This document shows positions 34,101 through 44,100 of a stretch of 64,000 bases of DNA, piece by piece (the first letter of the stretch is position 1; each line of letters opens with the position of its first letter). Made by a program: the position numbers and the translations under genes. This DNA is from Euborellia annulipes. Taxonomy: Eukaryota; Arthropoda; Insecta; Dermaptera; Anisolabididae. The notes beneath the pieces were generated by a model. It was not told the DNA's origin, ran no database searches, and worked only from the letters and a program-made list of their open reading frames with translations. The stretch is taken from the NCBI GenBank assembly GCA_023213315.1, contig JAKCPI010015033.1:186001-250000 (forward strand), written 5' to 3'.

Positions 34101-36480
34101 TTATAAGTGTATTCAAATTATTTTGAGTAATTCTGGGGTGAAGGCTCGCATTTCCTTGAAGGGGGGTATGCCAGGGGGGGGGGGGTTAATGCCCCATCCC
34201 CTCTAATGCACAAAGATATTAATGTTTTTTAATACTTTTACTAAAAAATTAGTGCATCCGTTTGAGTTAAAATTTATATTCAATATTTAGCAAATAGGAT
34301 AGTGGGGTAGAAACGTTTTAATGTGATTCTAAAATTTCTTATTACTGAGGCGGAATTAATTTTTGAAGATTTCGGAACTCTCATAAACAGATAATAATAA
34401 CACTTAGGAACCCTTCGAATCCCTTGCAGAATTTTGTAGGGATTTTTTTCATTAGGTAGAAAAGTAAGATATGATTAGTCCACTTAGAATTTTACTTGGG
34501 TGAGTTACCGCATCTTTTTGTATATAGAACTAATCTCAATTCGGATTTGAATTTTTACTTTCTCTTACCTATATGTATAAGTTAATATACATATATATAT
34601 ATAGAGAGAGAAAGTATTGGATTCATTTCAAAAATTCGATGTCGAGACTTTGATGGATATACATGTTTTGAAGTCCCCTCCAAAAAAATGTTTTTTGCGA
34701 CATGTTCTGTCTGTGTGCCTGCTTGGGTTCAATTTAAATCATGGAGGAATTGAGCTACGAGGTTGAAATTTTATATTTAACTTTGGCACCCCCCCCCCCC
34801 CCCCTAGTGCGTGAAAATAAGATTTGAGAAAAATATTTTACTTCAGGAATGAAAGTTTGAAGAAAACGCAACCAGAATTCTTTAAAAATATATTTTAACA
34901 GCTGACGTTTCCGCTTTGGTCAAAGCCATCCTCGGAGCGGTTAGTGGTCATCCGAGAATGGCTTTTACCAAGGCCGAAACGTAAGCAGTTAAAATATATT
35001 TTTAAAGAAAAATTCTGGTTGCGTTTTCTTCAAACTTTCATTCCTGATACAAATTCCACCAGCCATAAAATACCCTTATAATAGCTTTTTCCAAATTGTG
35101 AGGCGCGGACGGCCAAATAACTTGTAAAAATTTAATTCACTTCGGAATACTTTCTAGGTAAAAATTGGATAACGACAAGACTATTCATTTTTTCTGGTAT
35201 TTTTTACTTTTCGAGAAAATTTGTCCAACTTTGACCGGCCGTATTTCGGTTAGTATTAAGTCTAGGAATTCGTTTGATGTACCAAATTTTAGCAAATTTA
35301 ATGTTCTACAACTTTGTATTGTGCTATATTTCACAAAATATGAATAGTTTACGAGATATAAGCAAAAAACCTGAAGATTTTTCAAATTTTTGAGGTTTTT
35401 GTCCCCCTCCCCCCCCCCACACGGTCCTCGAGGTCGAAAATTTAGAATTGACATTCTAGAGTAACCCCAAACAACCAGTAAAAATTTCATTCCCTTTGGA
35501 ATATTTTCCCAGCAAAATGTTATATCGAATGGTCTCTATTGTGATTTTCCACAGAAAGAGCAAGCAATATATCAAAACCGAAATGCTAATTTGTAAATAT
35601 CACTAAATCTATAAATTTTAATGAAAGAATGGTTATTATAAAACCTCAAGAGAATTTAATTTGCTATGAAATGAGCCAAGATTCATTTTTCTACGATACT
35701 TTTTTTTCGGACTCAACTAGTCATAGATAAATTTAACAAGATTGTGAGAGTGTTCTTTATTGTTGAGGCCAAACATCCCATGGCCCCCGGGAATCGAACC
35801 TAGGATCTCCAGCCTTTCCGAAGCAATGGACAGCACGCCTATACCCCGGAAAGGCTGGAGATCCTGGGTGCCATGGGATGCCAATAAAAAGTCTTGTTAA
35901 AAAAAAAAAATTGATTCTAGAGTTAATTAATTGGGAGTTTATTTATTTAGTGTATTAGAGTTTTTCTTTCTGCACAAATTGACATCCCAGTTAGTCAGAT
36001 CTGATTAGCCGTTCGGAACTTGCAAATTAGAATTTCCGGCCGCGCGATAAACAATGGAATGATAGGAAAAAAAATAAATGGTGAAATCTCTAGCTGAAGA
36101 ATCATCCTTTCTAACCGTATATTCCACATAATTATACCCCTTAAGACAGAGGAGTTGACACAAAATGTGGTCTTCAATTACAAACTCCCATAATAATAAT
36201 AACACAAACCACAAAAGGTTTCGTAATAAAATTATTTTGTTTTGTTTTCAGCAACGCTACACAAACGGATCCTCAAAATAAAAATAATTTCTTTTTAAAT
36301 ATAAAGTGGATTATATCGTTTTTGGTATTTATTTTCATATTCTTATTATTTATCTGTTCATTCTATTTCTATTGGCACCTGCCGACTGGCGTCACGGCCT
36401 GGGACTCTTGTCTGCAGAGATACACCCTGGCGCATTTTAGAATGAGCCTTTTTGCTAAAATCCACCGCCCTGCCGTTTAA
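25361..36480 (+). CDS. Coiled-coil protein with C-terminal membrane anchor (5' end missing)
   Basis: Unnamed gene. Exons 25361-25406, 25938-25974, 26313-26471, 26954-27110, 27172-27474, 27535-27657, 27728-27799, 31329-31466, 31525-31580 and 36252-36480 all have AG/GT borders and phases that rejoin. The protein runs from KKEIVKISSSSS through about 200 residues of heptad-like coiled coil (ELKNNLKALKRELDEKEEEI; EIIKLRNELKDKQEELYQF), then a Ser/Gln-rich stretch (SLQQQQQD; GTQISLRESHDMGTQTS). It ends with one strong hydrophobic segment (IKWIISFLVFIFIFLLFICS) and about 35 residues to a stop. The layout is that of a tail-anchored ER or nuclear-envelope protein. The first exon and start codon were not found. 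Confidence 0.82.
28241..30033 (+). mobile_element. Compact LINE derivative with ORF1 only
   Basis: The element starts directly after the SINE tail with a roughly 65-base GC-richer leader, carries one intact ORF (28308-29216), has about 800 bp of AT-rich 3' sequence and ends in AATAAATCATTTCATTCATT repeats, a CATT-type tail. No reverse transcriptase or endonuclease is found in it. This resembles half-LINE elements that keep ORF1 only. It lies in an intron of the coiled-coil gene. Confidence 0.75.
28308..29216 (+). CDS. LINE ORF1-type protein: PHD finger, coiled coil, FP-C-like domain
   Basis: 302 residues. Residues 4-54 form a Cys4-His-Cys3 PHD-type finger (Cys4, 7, 20, 23, His28, Cys31, Cys51, Cys54). 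Residues about 90-165 form a coiled coil (IRSELRAINEKLNHQTDHLK and onward). The C-terminal part (LEIQGIPDNRGENLTSLVIA, then VYVNEALTPYFRRLLFLARK) matches the FP-protein C-terminal-like domain common in arthropod LINE ORF1 proteins. ORF1 proteins bind element RNA. The ORF is complete, with no stop or frameshift. It could alternatively be a domesticated gene, but the CATT tail and nesting argue for a mobile element. Confidence 0.8.
   Translation: MSMCGVCNNVVSRNKENIACIECKTMFHMKCANLKQTDIGHLKNNTLRWKCQSCKSPGARTSPTSGLPLIRAEDNQPAVTLEGIASLIKEIKYDNQGIRSELRAINEKLNHQTDHLKALEIELQESREDIRSLREFNVVLVEENKCLKTRLETVEQRFLSNTLEIQGIPDNRGENLTSLVIALGRELGIEVSAEELNRCYRHGPSREGSRSLAVVFVRQISRDDFLKRGRSKNIIFQDRRVYVNEALTPYFRRLLFLARKARSESSNNFKYVWVSKGQIFARARDGVELFRIFSEEDIKKIK
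30268..30491. mobile_element. MITE with 33-bp terminal inverted repeats
   Basis: The left end CAAGGAAGGGAGCAGGAGCA matches the reverse complement of the right end exactly over about 33 bp. TA occurs at both outer borders, consistent with a TA target duplication. The interior is AT-rich without an ORF. Confidence 0.85.
30560..30670. repeat. Hairpin-forming inverted repeat
   Basis: ATTTAAAATAAAAGCGTG and CACGCTTTTATTTTAAGT surround a GC-rich centre (GGCGCTTCGCGGCGATTCC). Outer bases continue to pair imperfectly (ATTTTTGTTG with CAACAAAAAT). It is a small foldback. Confidence 0.7.
31329..31580 (+). CDS. Two small Ser/Gln-rich exons of the tail-anchored gene
   Basis: 31329-31466 follows TTTTCAG and encodes SPSSRPRQDVGTQISLRESH and on to PVVS before GTAATT. 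31525-31580 follows CTAG and encodes SVFPRIYNRNLQQTRRKI, ending with two codon bases before GTGAGT. Repeated GTQ/THTQ-like motifs (DVGTQ, MGTQT, ATQTD in the next exon) may be short linear binding motifs; that is inference. Confidence 0.75.
31840..32015 (+). repeat. Left copy of a long-range inverted repeat
   Basis: The sequence from GTATCGTAGAAAAATGAATC to TATTGCTTGCTCTTTCTG is repeated in reverse complement at 35525-35703, about 3.5 kb away. No coding sequence. The pair probably marks the ends of an older element later filled by other repeats. Confidence 0.75.
32561..33235 (+). repeat. Hairpin-ended roughly 670-bp repeat, complete copy
   Basis: The 5' end (32561-32653) is itself a hairpin: AAAAAATCTGGTGTGACTGG pairs with a region ending CACACCAGATTTTTTGTG. 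The body includes TTACCATGGCAACCATTTC and AGTAAAGTACTAGTACTC. The 3' end is a second inverted tract (ACTTTCTCTCTATATA, then GGTAAGAGAAAGT). Other copies lie at 59991-60592 and 61759-63148, with fragments elsewhere. No protein coding was found. Confidence 0.8.
33790..34008 (-). mobile_element. tRNA-derived SINE, family A
   Basis: A minus-strand copy: tail CTCATTCACACTCACACACA, middle TTTTCGGCAACTCAGGCC and head with a B box (GGGTTCGAACCCCTGG on minus). Same order as 61008-61252. It lies in the last intron of the coiled-coil gene. Confidence 0.82.
34555..34800 (-). repeat. Partial copy of hairpin-ended repeat family
   Basis: Starts with TTTACTTTCTCTTACC and the AT tract, then ATTGGATTCATTTCAAAAAT and GATGGATATACATGTTTTGA, ending near a run of 18 or so C residues at about 34788-34804. 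Truncated relative to 32561-33235. Confidence 0.7.
34845..35045. repeat. Foldback pair with hammerhead-like cores
   Basis: Arms of about 85 bp (34850-34935 and 34958-35043) are near-perfect reverse complements, including AGTTTGAAGAAAACGCAACC. On the minus strand the inner part reads CCGAGGA, a GCTTT/AAAGC hairpin and GGAAACGTC. The plus copy has CCGAGAA and GGCCGAAACGT. The CTGANGA core is altered at its second base in both, so the ribozyme is probably inactive. Confidence 0.7.
35525..35703 (-). repeat. Right copy of a long-range inverted repeat
   Basis: Reverse complement of 31840-32015, reading CAGAAAGAGCAAGCAATATA on the plus strand and ending at TTTCTACGATACT. Identity appears high over about 160 bp. 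Confidence 0.75.
35750..35890 (-). mobile_element. tRNA-like SINE head with inverted partner
   Basis: On the minus strand: TATAGGCGTGCTGTCCATTG (A-box-like), then GATCCTAGGTTCGATTCCCG (B box). The plus strand then repeats the inner part in reverse (GGAAAGGCTGGAGATCCTGG), making a hairpin, and CATGGGAT ends both sides. It is a SINE fragment rather than a functional tRNA gene, because no cloverleaf acceptor was found. Confidence 0.6.
35895..36160 (+). repeat. Dispersed roughly 260-bp repeat, copy 1
   Basis: Begins with a poly-A run and TTGATTCTAGAGTTA, and includes TTTCTGCACAAATTGACATC and AACCGTATATTCC. A related inverse copy lies at 52180-52445. The family is unknown. It ends close to the acceptor of the terminal exon at 36252. 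Confidence 0.65.
36252..36480 (+). CDS. Terminal exon: membrane anchor and short tail
   Basis: After CAG the first base completes Asp, then NATQTDPQNKNN leads into a roughly 24-residue hydrophobic helix, FYFYWHLPTG, and a tail with a single Cys (WDSCLQRYTLAHF) ending in KIHRPAV and TAA. The Cys lies 22 residues before the last residue. KASH peptides have a comparable TM, Cys and proline-containing end, so a KASH-like role is possible but the PPPX end is not present. A degenerate copy of the end of this exon follows downstream. Confidence 0.75.
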
Positions 36481-36545
36481 TTTTATTTGAATTATATTGT
36501 TTTTGGAATAGCTTTTAATATCATGCAGGCAGGCGTCACAAAATC

Positions 36546-36602
36546 GGCACATTTTAGAATGAGCCTTTTTGCTTAAATCCACCGCTCTCTGCGGTTTAAT
36601 TT
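36546..36602 (+). repeat. Degenerate duplicate of the terminal-exon end
   Basis: CACATTTTAGAATGAGCCTT and the following 35 bases repeat 36430-36485, the last coding part of the coiled-coil gene, with several changes. One turns the reading of LFAKIH into a stop. Upstream, ATTATATTGTTTTTGG near 36490 also resembles the membrane-segment coding at 36311, so about 180 bp was duplicated and then shortened. Confidence 0.7.
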
Positions 36603-37753
36603 CTTAAATATACAAAACAAATTAATGTTTATATTACCGGTATATATATTTATGTACAAATATTTATTTGTATTTGTTTTTATTTATCATAAAATGTTAC
36701 AATTGCAATGGATATAAAATTGTTAGATTAAAGGAACGAGAGTTACAGTTACAAAAAAAAAAAAAAAAAAAAAAAACAAATCACAGAAATAAACAGTTTT
36801 GCTTTTTTCTAAAAAAAAAAAAGCCTTATAAACATTTAATTTGAATCTAATAAAAGAGAATACATCCTTATATTATGTATATTATGTAGTGTTAAATTAT
36901 TCCTTTGTATTTGTTTATACTGTACATTTAATCTTTAGAAAATTTTAATATTTACATTCAATCTGTGATCTTAATATTTATATGTTATTTATATAAAATT
37001 TGTTATATGTTATTTATATAAAATTTGTATTTGTAGTTATGATACAAAATTAAAGGAGCAGAAAATGGAAAACATGTGTGTTCTTATAAAAAAACAAACA
37101 AGTTTCAGTTCTATTTAATTGGCAATCGATTGAAAGGGCCTAAATGGCCTTCGATGCCGAAAAAGACATCCCGATTAGGCCCTATTCAAGTGAAGAAGGT
37201 GATGCTCCTCAAAAGGCGAATAAAATCCCAATCACGTATCCAGCTGTTGCATTTGCCTGCGTTGATCGGTGCTGGCCTCTTGGCCATTTCTTTTAAACGT
37301 TACGCGACTATGACACAATGCTACAAGTGGATACGAATCTTTAAATGACACCACTGATGGAAAATTATATAATTTTTTTTTTTTTTAAATAAAGTAAATA
37401 AATACAAATGAAATAATCTCTTTTTTTTGACACTTTTCACTTAATTCTTGCAAAGGCAACAAAAAACCAGCACTTGGCTCTTTGCTAATGGCTAATAGGC
37501 AGAGGCTAACAAAAAGTATAGCTAGCTAGCTAGCTTTTTATCCGCCCGAACGTTCATTAAGTGGAGTGCCCTTTTTTTGATTCAAAAATCAACACAATAT
37601 GCTTTTATCTTACATCTAACTTTGGTTTAAATATAAATCATCAAATTTAAATACTTTTAATGCATTTTTCTGAAATGCTGTAAAATTAATTTTGATATTT
37701 GTTTGGTGTTGGTGGGTGGTGAAAGCACGAGGTGTTTTGAATTCGAGTAATTC
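36603..37753. other. Intergenic region between convergent genes
   Basis: This is the 3' flank of the coiled-coil gene (plus) and of the lipase gene (minus). It is AT-rich, with a poly-A run near 36751-36776 and AATAAAAG near 36848 as a candidate polyadenylation signal. A SINE family B fragment lies at about 37130-37185 (TAAATGGCCTTCGATGCCGA). No further exon was recognised. Confidence 0.55.
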
Positions 37754-38154
37754 TCAACATTCAATTGCGAAAGCTGCGCTCTTTTTAGATGCGATGTCTG
37801 CAAAGGGCGCAGCCGTTGCGTTGTTTCGTCCAATTCTTTGTTTGGCACACAATTTGGTAGGGTTCATTAATTCCCGCTTTCTGAAAACAATAAACCAATG
37901 TTATTTCTGCTGCTCGTTCCCTTAGAATAAGCACGAAGCCAACTTACTCTCTATGAGGCATGGCCATAACGGCGACGTTGACACTGGACACATAGAGATG
38001 GTCATTGCACCAGAAAAAGCACAGGGACCTAGGTTGCAGAACATCCATGTCATACTCCCAATAGAGCTCTGCTCGAAGAAGTCTTGCACCTGCATCTGCT
38101 GGATGCATCGCCATAAAAGAGCGCGTCTGTCCATGCTGCAGGCGGACGTAGCCG
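37754..38154 (-). CDS. Lipase exons 9-10: end of PLAT and C-terminal extension
   Basis: 37948-38154 encodes [20 protein letters not shown], then [20 protein letters not shown] and [13 protein letters not shown], the conserved PLAT end. If the GTAAGT at 37947 is used, exon 37754-37880 adds about 42 residues ([14 protein letters not shown], a basic and Ala-rich stretch) before TGA. If it is not used, the protein ends at HRE, since the donor itself contains TAA in frame. Confidence 0.8.
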
Positions 38155-41100
38155 CTAAGCAAAAGAAAAATCACATTTTACTTTCATTCTTTCGTTTTAT
38201 TACAATTGCTATCATTATTTAATTAATATATTTATTTTCAAATTTTTTTAATAAAAATAAAATATAGTGACCCCCTCCCCCACATTTGATATAAATATAA
38301 ATATACAGTTATCTATAAAGTGAAAAGGAAAATGTTTTTATTAGTAAATTTTTTTGTTGTCCAGTTGGCAATATTGGTCAGATAAATCTAACCTACAAAT
38401 TGAAAATATTTAAATGGGGATGAGCGATATTAGAAAAACATCAATGTTGATCATCGTCTAAGCGACAAAGGATCAAGTAGAATTTATAGCGACGACGACG
38501 AATGAATAAAAAAAAACCGTTCATCTCCAGTGGGATAGTAAAAACAGACTTGCATTTACTCATGGTGTGCATAAACAATATAGACAACAATATCTTTATT
38601 GACGTGTAGAAACCTACTTTTGTTGATACCCTAAACAAAGAAGCTACAAAATTCCAGGACCAAACAACAGGGCCGGAACTAGGAAATTTTTTAGGGGGGG
38701 GGCAAAATTTAAATGGCCGCCCCTTTCTTAAAATTTTCTATACAAAATTCATATCATTTTACCTTTTTTTAGTAAATCTTTGTTTAATTGCCGCCCCCTG
38801 ATATCTGCCGCCCGGGGCAAATGCACCCACTGCCCCCCCCTCCCTAGATCCGGCCCTGCCAAACAAACAGAATCACGGACTCGTTCTGGACGACTCGACG
38901 TGTTAAATTTTCTAATAAGTATCTGGAAATGTTCATTCAGAAAAATAATTGTTATTGTTCTCTGTTGTAACAATTAAACATCGATGTTTTAGTGACTAAA
39001 TCAACAATATTTTATATCCAAATTAAAAACAACATAAATGTGATGGAGAAAGTGAAAAGGGACCTCTTGTCAGTGAGGTAAAATTATTAGTACGAGCATT
39101 TTAGACGAATTAGGTTAAAAATATCGATTTTTGGGTTTCGATTGAATACGATTCTTCAACATTTTCTATATAGATTTATTCGGTAATTTTAGCGATGAGA
39201 ATCGGATAAATATTACAAAATAATCCATTTATTTAGTTCTTGAGAGAGTTCAGGTAGAGAGGTCATTACCATTCTTGTTAGGTTTTTAGCCGGGTTTTCT
39301 TTAACAGCTCAAGGCGAATATGCGGGATGGAAATGCATGAACATGTTGAATGTTAATATGCATATATTTCTATTTTTTTCCTTTGTTTTATTGGTTGTTA
39401 TTGTATTTGAATTTGTATTATGTTTGTTGGACCTAGCCACCGAGGACTGGTACCTCCAAGCAGGTTGTAATAAATTTATTTATTTATTTTAAATACGTTT
39501 TCCTCAAAATTCCGTTTTTCTATCTTATAACTTATAACGGCTGTAACTTTTTTAGATTTTGAGATATCATAGTGAATTTGGTGTTAAAATGTCCAGGAAA
39601 TTATCCTCTACAATATCCTATCAATAATTTAATCTGTGAAATTTCCGATAAGAGGTAGCTTTTCACTTTCCGCATCACAAATATTGAATATACATTAGTG
39701 ACATCTAGCATAGAAACTAAAAACTACTTGAGAATATGCATTGATAGATAGCTGATAGCTGATAAGAGGTTATTGGCGCCTGTTGGCGTTCGATCCGAAA
39801 TTTCAGATTTTCGTAAAATAAATTTTATATTTTGAAGACTGGCATCAGCTCATTTCGATTTTTATAATAAACAAATGTGAAAACATTGATCATCGATGGG
39901 ATGATATTTTTGAAGATCTAACATAATTGTTTTCACGCTCAACATCGATATTTCGATAACAACGATCATCTATCTCTATTATGAGATTGAAAACAAACAA
40001 AAAGAATAAAGAATTTGCGAAAACCGACGTTTTCATTTGAACAACTTATTGAAGAAGGCATCTTGCATTTTCTTATTAAGAAAGAGGACATCTACATCTA
40101 CATATCTGGCATGGATAATAACTGTAAGAAAATGTCAAATAATAACAAGTAAAGTTATAAACTCTAAATGATATTGAAAAATAAATTACAGGACTTTAAT
40201 AATTGAAAGGATTGGACATAGATAGACTTAAAGTCCGAGGAATTTATCAGACATGTTTCTATAAAATACATGTTGAAATTTCAAGCTCGAAAAAAATTGA
40301 ATTGTCTATTCTTAATTAGTACAATTTATTCAAAGGACCCTATCAGAGGTAAAATTTTCACTACAATTTCTTTTTATCTAAATATTTCTTTTTTCTATGA
40401 GCTCCGAGGGACATAGGAGACAAAATTTTATTGAAATTTTTCTATATTCGCTCTTTTACTACTTTTGTTTATACATGTACATGGCAGTTTCTTAAATATA
40501 TAGAAATAGTAGACATAGATATATACATTTTAAGATTTTCGGGCAATCAAATTATCTTTAGTGTTGCATTCATTCCAACGCTCCTTTTCGATGCCTTTTT
40601 CGAAGCGTAATTCATTCAATTTGACCCAACTTTACTCTTCGACTTGTGACACGAAAACAGCAAAATAACAAAAATTGCTTCACCAAAACCACTGTCAACT
40701 TCTGACTAATGTCATGAAATTTTGTCAAGTACCGTTTGAAGGTTAGTCGGCCTTATGGGGGCCCAGAAATCCTATGGGTCTGTGGTGGGTGACATTTTCT
40801 GTATTTGTCAGACCGTCAGAACGTATTGGCTGACGTGTTATAATTATAATAATATACACATTTTTCCTTAGCATATTAAAAAAAATAATTTTTTAAAATC
40901 CTTCAAATAGTTTACAGCTTTTTACTTTAATTTATTGCATACATTTCCCGACTTACTTTGGCGTGAGATCAAGGGTTCGTGTGCCCTTATCCGTAAAGAG
41001 CGAAACCCTAAGGAAACCCTGGACCCAAGACTCTGCTTTGGGCGGCTGCGCCAACTCCACAGTCACACGGTATTGGCGCTCTAAAAAAAAGTAAAATAAA

Positions 41101-44100
41101 AACATTTTTTTAATTATTCTCTCTTCTTCCATTCAATTCTCTTTTCTAGGTGAACTCTGCATCAAGCCAAGAGATTTTGCAAAATACTTACGACAAAAAG
41201 GAGCTCGATTAGTGGTAGAGAAGAAATATTTAGCCCCTGGAGGGGCTTTTGATGGCAAAAAACGATCCGCATTGAGACCCATGATGGCACAAGACCCGCC
41301 GCCTTCAATCCCTTCGTCTTGACAGGTAAAACAACGTCCCTAAAATGGATAATTATATTAATGGCTAAAAAGAAATATTTGTTCCCCGAGGGCTCAACTC
41401 ACCTGTTTAAAAGTCTTATAAGAATCACATTGATGAGCGATAAAAGGACATTCGCTGTTGATAGATTCGATGAACAGTTTAATAGCTCTTATATGATTGC
41501 AAGCAACAAGAACTCGACTCGCCTCTTCGAGACCCTCGCGAATTAAAGTCAATGGCAGAGGCGTTTCAGTTAAATCACATCCAGGTTGCTCTTTACCGTT
41601 ATTTGGATAGAAATCAATATGACCACACGGCTCTGACATTCCATACCCTAAAAAGATCAATACAAAGCATTAGTTTGATTAAAAAATAATAATTTCTAAA
41701 AGTTCTTTTAATTAAACAAAGTGAGCCTGGCAACAGAGAAGAGCGAAAACCATCAAGAGTGTTAGAGGCGGCCCTAAGAAACCAGAGTGTGGAACGTCCC
41801 CTGGTCAATGTTAACCTCTTAAAGCCGTGAGGAAGTGGCTTTGAATTGGTTATAGGAGACGTAGCATTTAATTGTTAATTATTGACGTTTCGGTCGCAAA
41901 TCACGACCTTCCTCAGAACGATTAAATGTTAAAATACAAAATGTCGAGTATTATTTTTAATTGTCAATGCAAATTATACAATATACTGTATATTTATTGA
42001 CTACTATAGGTAGGTATGTATTATGCGTGACTTGCTTCTTACAATCAATCATTGATTGAAAGAAGCCCTAAGCGAACAACTCACTCATAATACGTATAGT
42101 AGTCGTATTATTGACAATGACAATTAGAAATAATAGGCCTACTCTACATTTTGTATTTTGACATTTAATTGTCCCGAGGAAGGTCGTGATTTGCGACCGA
42201 AACTTCGACGATTAACAATTAAATATATGTCTTTTATTTAATTCCTTAGCTGATACGTCTCCTATATCCAATAAAATTTATTGTATTTGATTTTTTAGCT
42301 ACCAGGGCCGGATCCAGAAAGATAATATCTAATTTTTTTGAAAACCCATTTCTACAAAATGTCCTGTAATATAAAACTCACAATTTGATTAAAATATATT
42401 TTTCTTTATCATAATGATTTAGCAAGTTAAATTTGGACGCCCTCCCCTCAGAATGACCCTGATTTTATATAATGCCTAATTTCTTGCATTTTTCCTCTTA
42501 GCTAAAGAAATTTGAAAGGGCTAATAAAAAATCTTCCAACTTTCACTTGTATTTGGACTTTATCATGTTGATTGATTAATCCGCGAGGCGCGAGGACTGG
42601 CGAAAGAGTCAACTTGGACTCTTCTTCCATTATATAATTGAAATTGTGATATTTAATCGGAGTTTAAAGAATGAATGAACGAAAGTGGGACAGCAAAAAA
42701 AAGAGTTTTTGTCTTTGCAACACACATCTTTAATCGATGATGACGACAACAACAATGAAGGGATTGCTCAACACTCTCGAAATTCTGTGTGTAACATGAT
42801 TATTATTCGAAGAGCTTACCGAGTAAGAGAATTGAATTTCCATCGGTATGAATGACATCGACTAACTGCGCGTCAGAAGGATCGAGTCTGACGAGAGGCG
42901 GCATCCCTTGGAAATAAGGCTCCGCGGGATCGAGGCCTGTAATGCGTCCAATTCCATCAACGAGTTGACCTGCATACCCAGCTGTGTGGGCGCCCAAAGA
43001 ATGTCCAATTAGGTGCACCTTGGATGCATCCACCCCAAATTCATCCTGTCAACTCAGTGAGAACAAACGAACTTTTTTAGATTTGTTGCTTTTACAATAT
43101 TTGGATCTCTTGCTAGAGAGCTCTAGAGCTCAAAGAGTGAGGAAAAAGAAAAGGAATTTATTATTAATTTGCTTTTATCTGGTTGCTTTATTATTGCAAA
43201 TGACGTCATTCTTTGGAGGGGAGGCAATTCCAAATGACAACCCTGCATCTCAAATATAAACAAAAAAGAGGATCTTACAATAAGGTAGTTGATGAAATAT
43301 CCAAGTTCGAGTCCGACCAGCCGAGTGTTTGCTGTAGCCTGTGTGTAAAGAGGCAAAGATCCTCCCGCCCAATCGACCACGATCACATTCCAATCGGCTT
43401 TATGAACGAGCTCCCTGCGCATCTCCTTTAAACAAGACAAAACTTTGTAGCCATTTGTAGAAAAGTCTTCCAAACAATAAATGTTTACCTTGACCCAATT
43501 GCTTAGCGGTGTATCTAAAAAGCCATGAATTATAAACTTGGTTTCTTTATTTGCATCAAAATAGGATTTACTGATTGTATGATTGTTTTGTGTGCGTAGA
43601 ACTTGACCCTGGAACAAATAAAAACATGGAATGGATTGGTGCACCTCGATGCAGAGTTGCCTGCACAGAAAAACATTTTCGCCTGCTCTGCTACTGGAAA
43701 TCTATTATAAAGATAAGTTTTTTAGACTCCACACACACACAGGCAATGGCGGATTACCCATTAACAACGTTAGATTTTATTTAAACTCTTTCGCCATCTG
43801 AGGATTAAAACAGCAGTTATTTTTCGACCCGAGAGCCCATTTAGACCCCGTCCCTATTTATTTAATTCAATTGAAATGTCGCGGAGGCGACATCTGGCAT
43901 GCTTCGCAGGGAAGTATATATATAAAGTAAAAGAATTTGATTTTCTGTTTACTGTGGTTTATTTGTAAAAATTACAACGTTTCGGCCACTCATTCTGTGA
44001 CCTTCTTCAGGTACAATTCAGCTAAGATTATAAAGGTTGTTACATCTGTGACAATCTCATTTGAATTAGTTGAGAAAAATATGATCCCAACTAATTCAAT

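Larger units (their letters stand above)
38155..40956. other. Lipase intron with repeats
   Basis: Intron between lipase exons 8 and 9. It holds a MITE with GGCCGG-type ends at 38668-38862, a LINE-like 3' end at about 39330-39490 and otherwise AT-rich sequence. No other exon was recognised. Confidence 0.55.
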
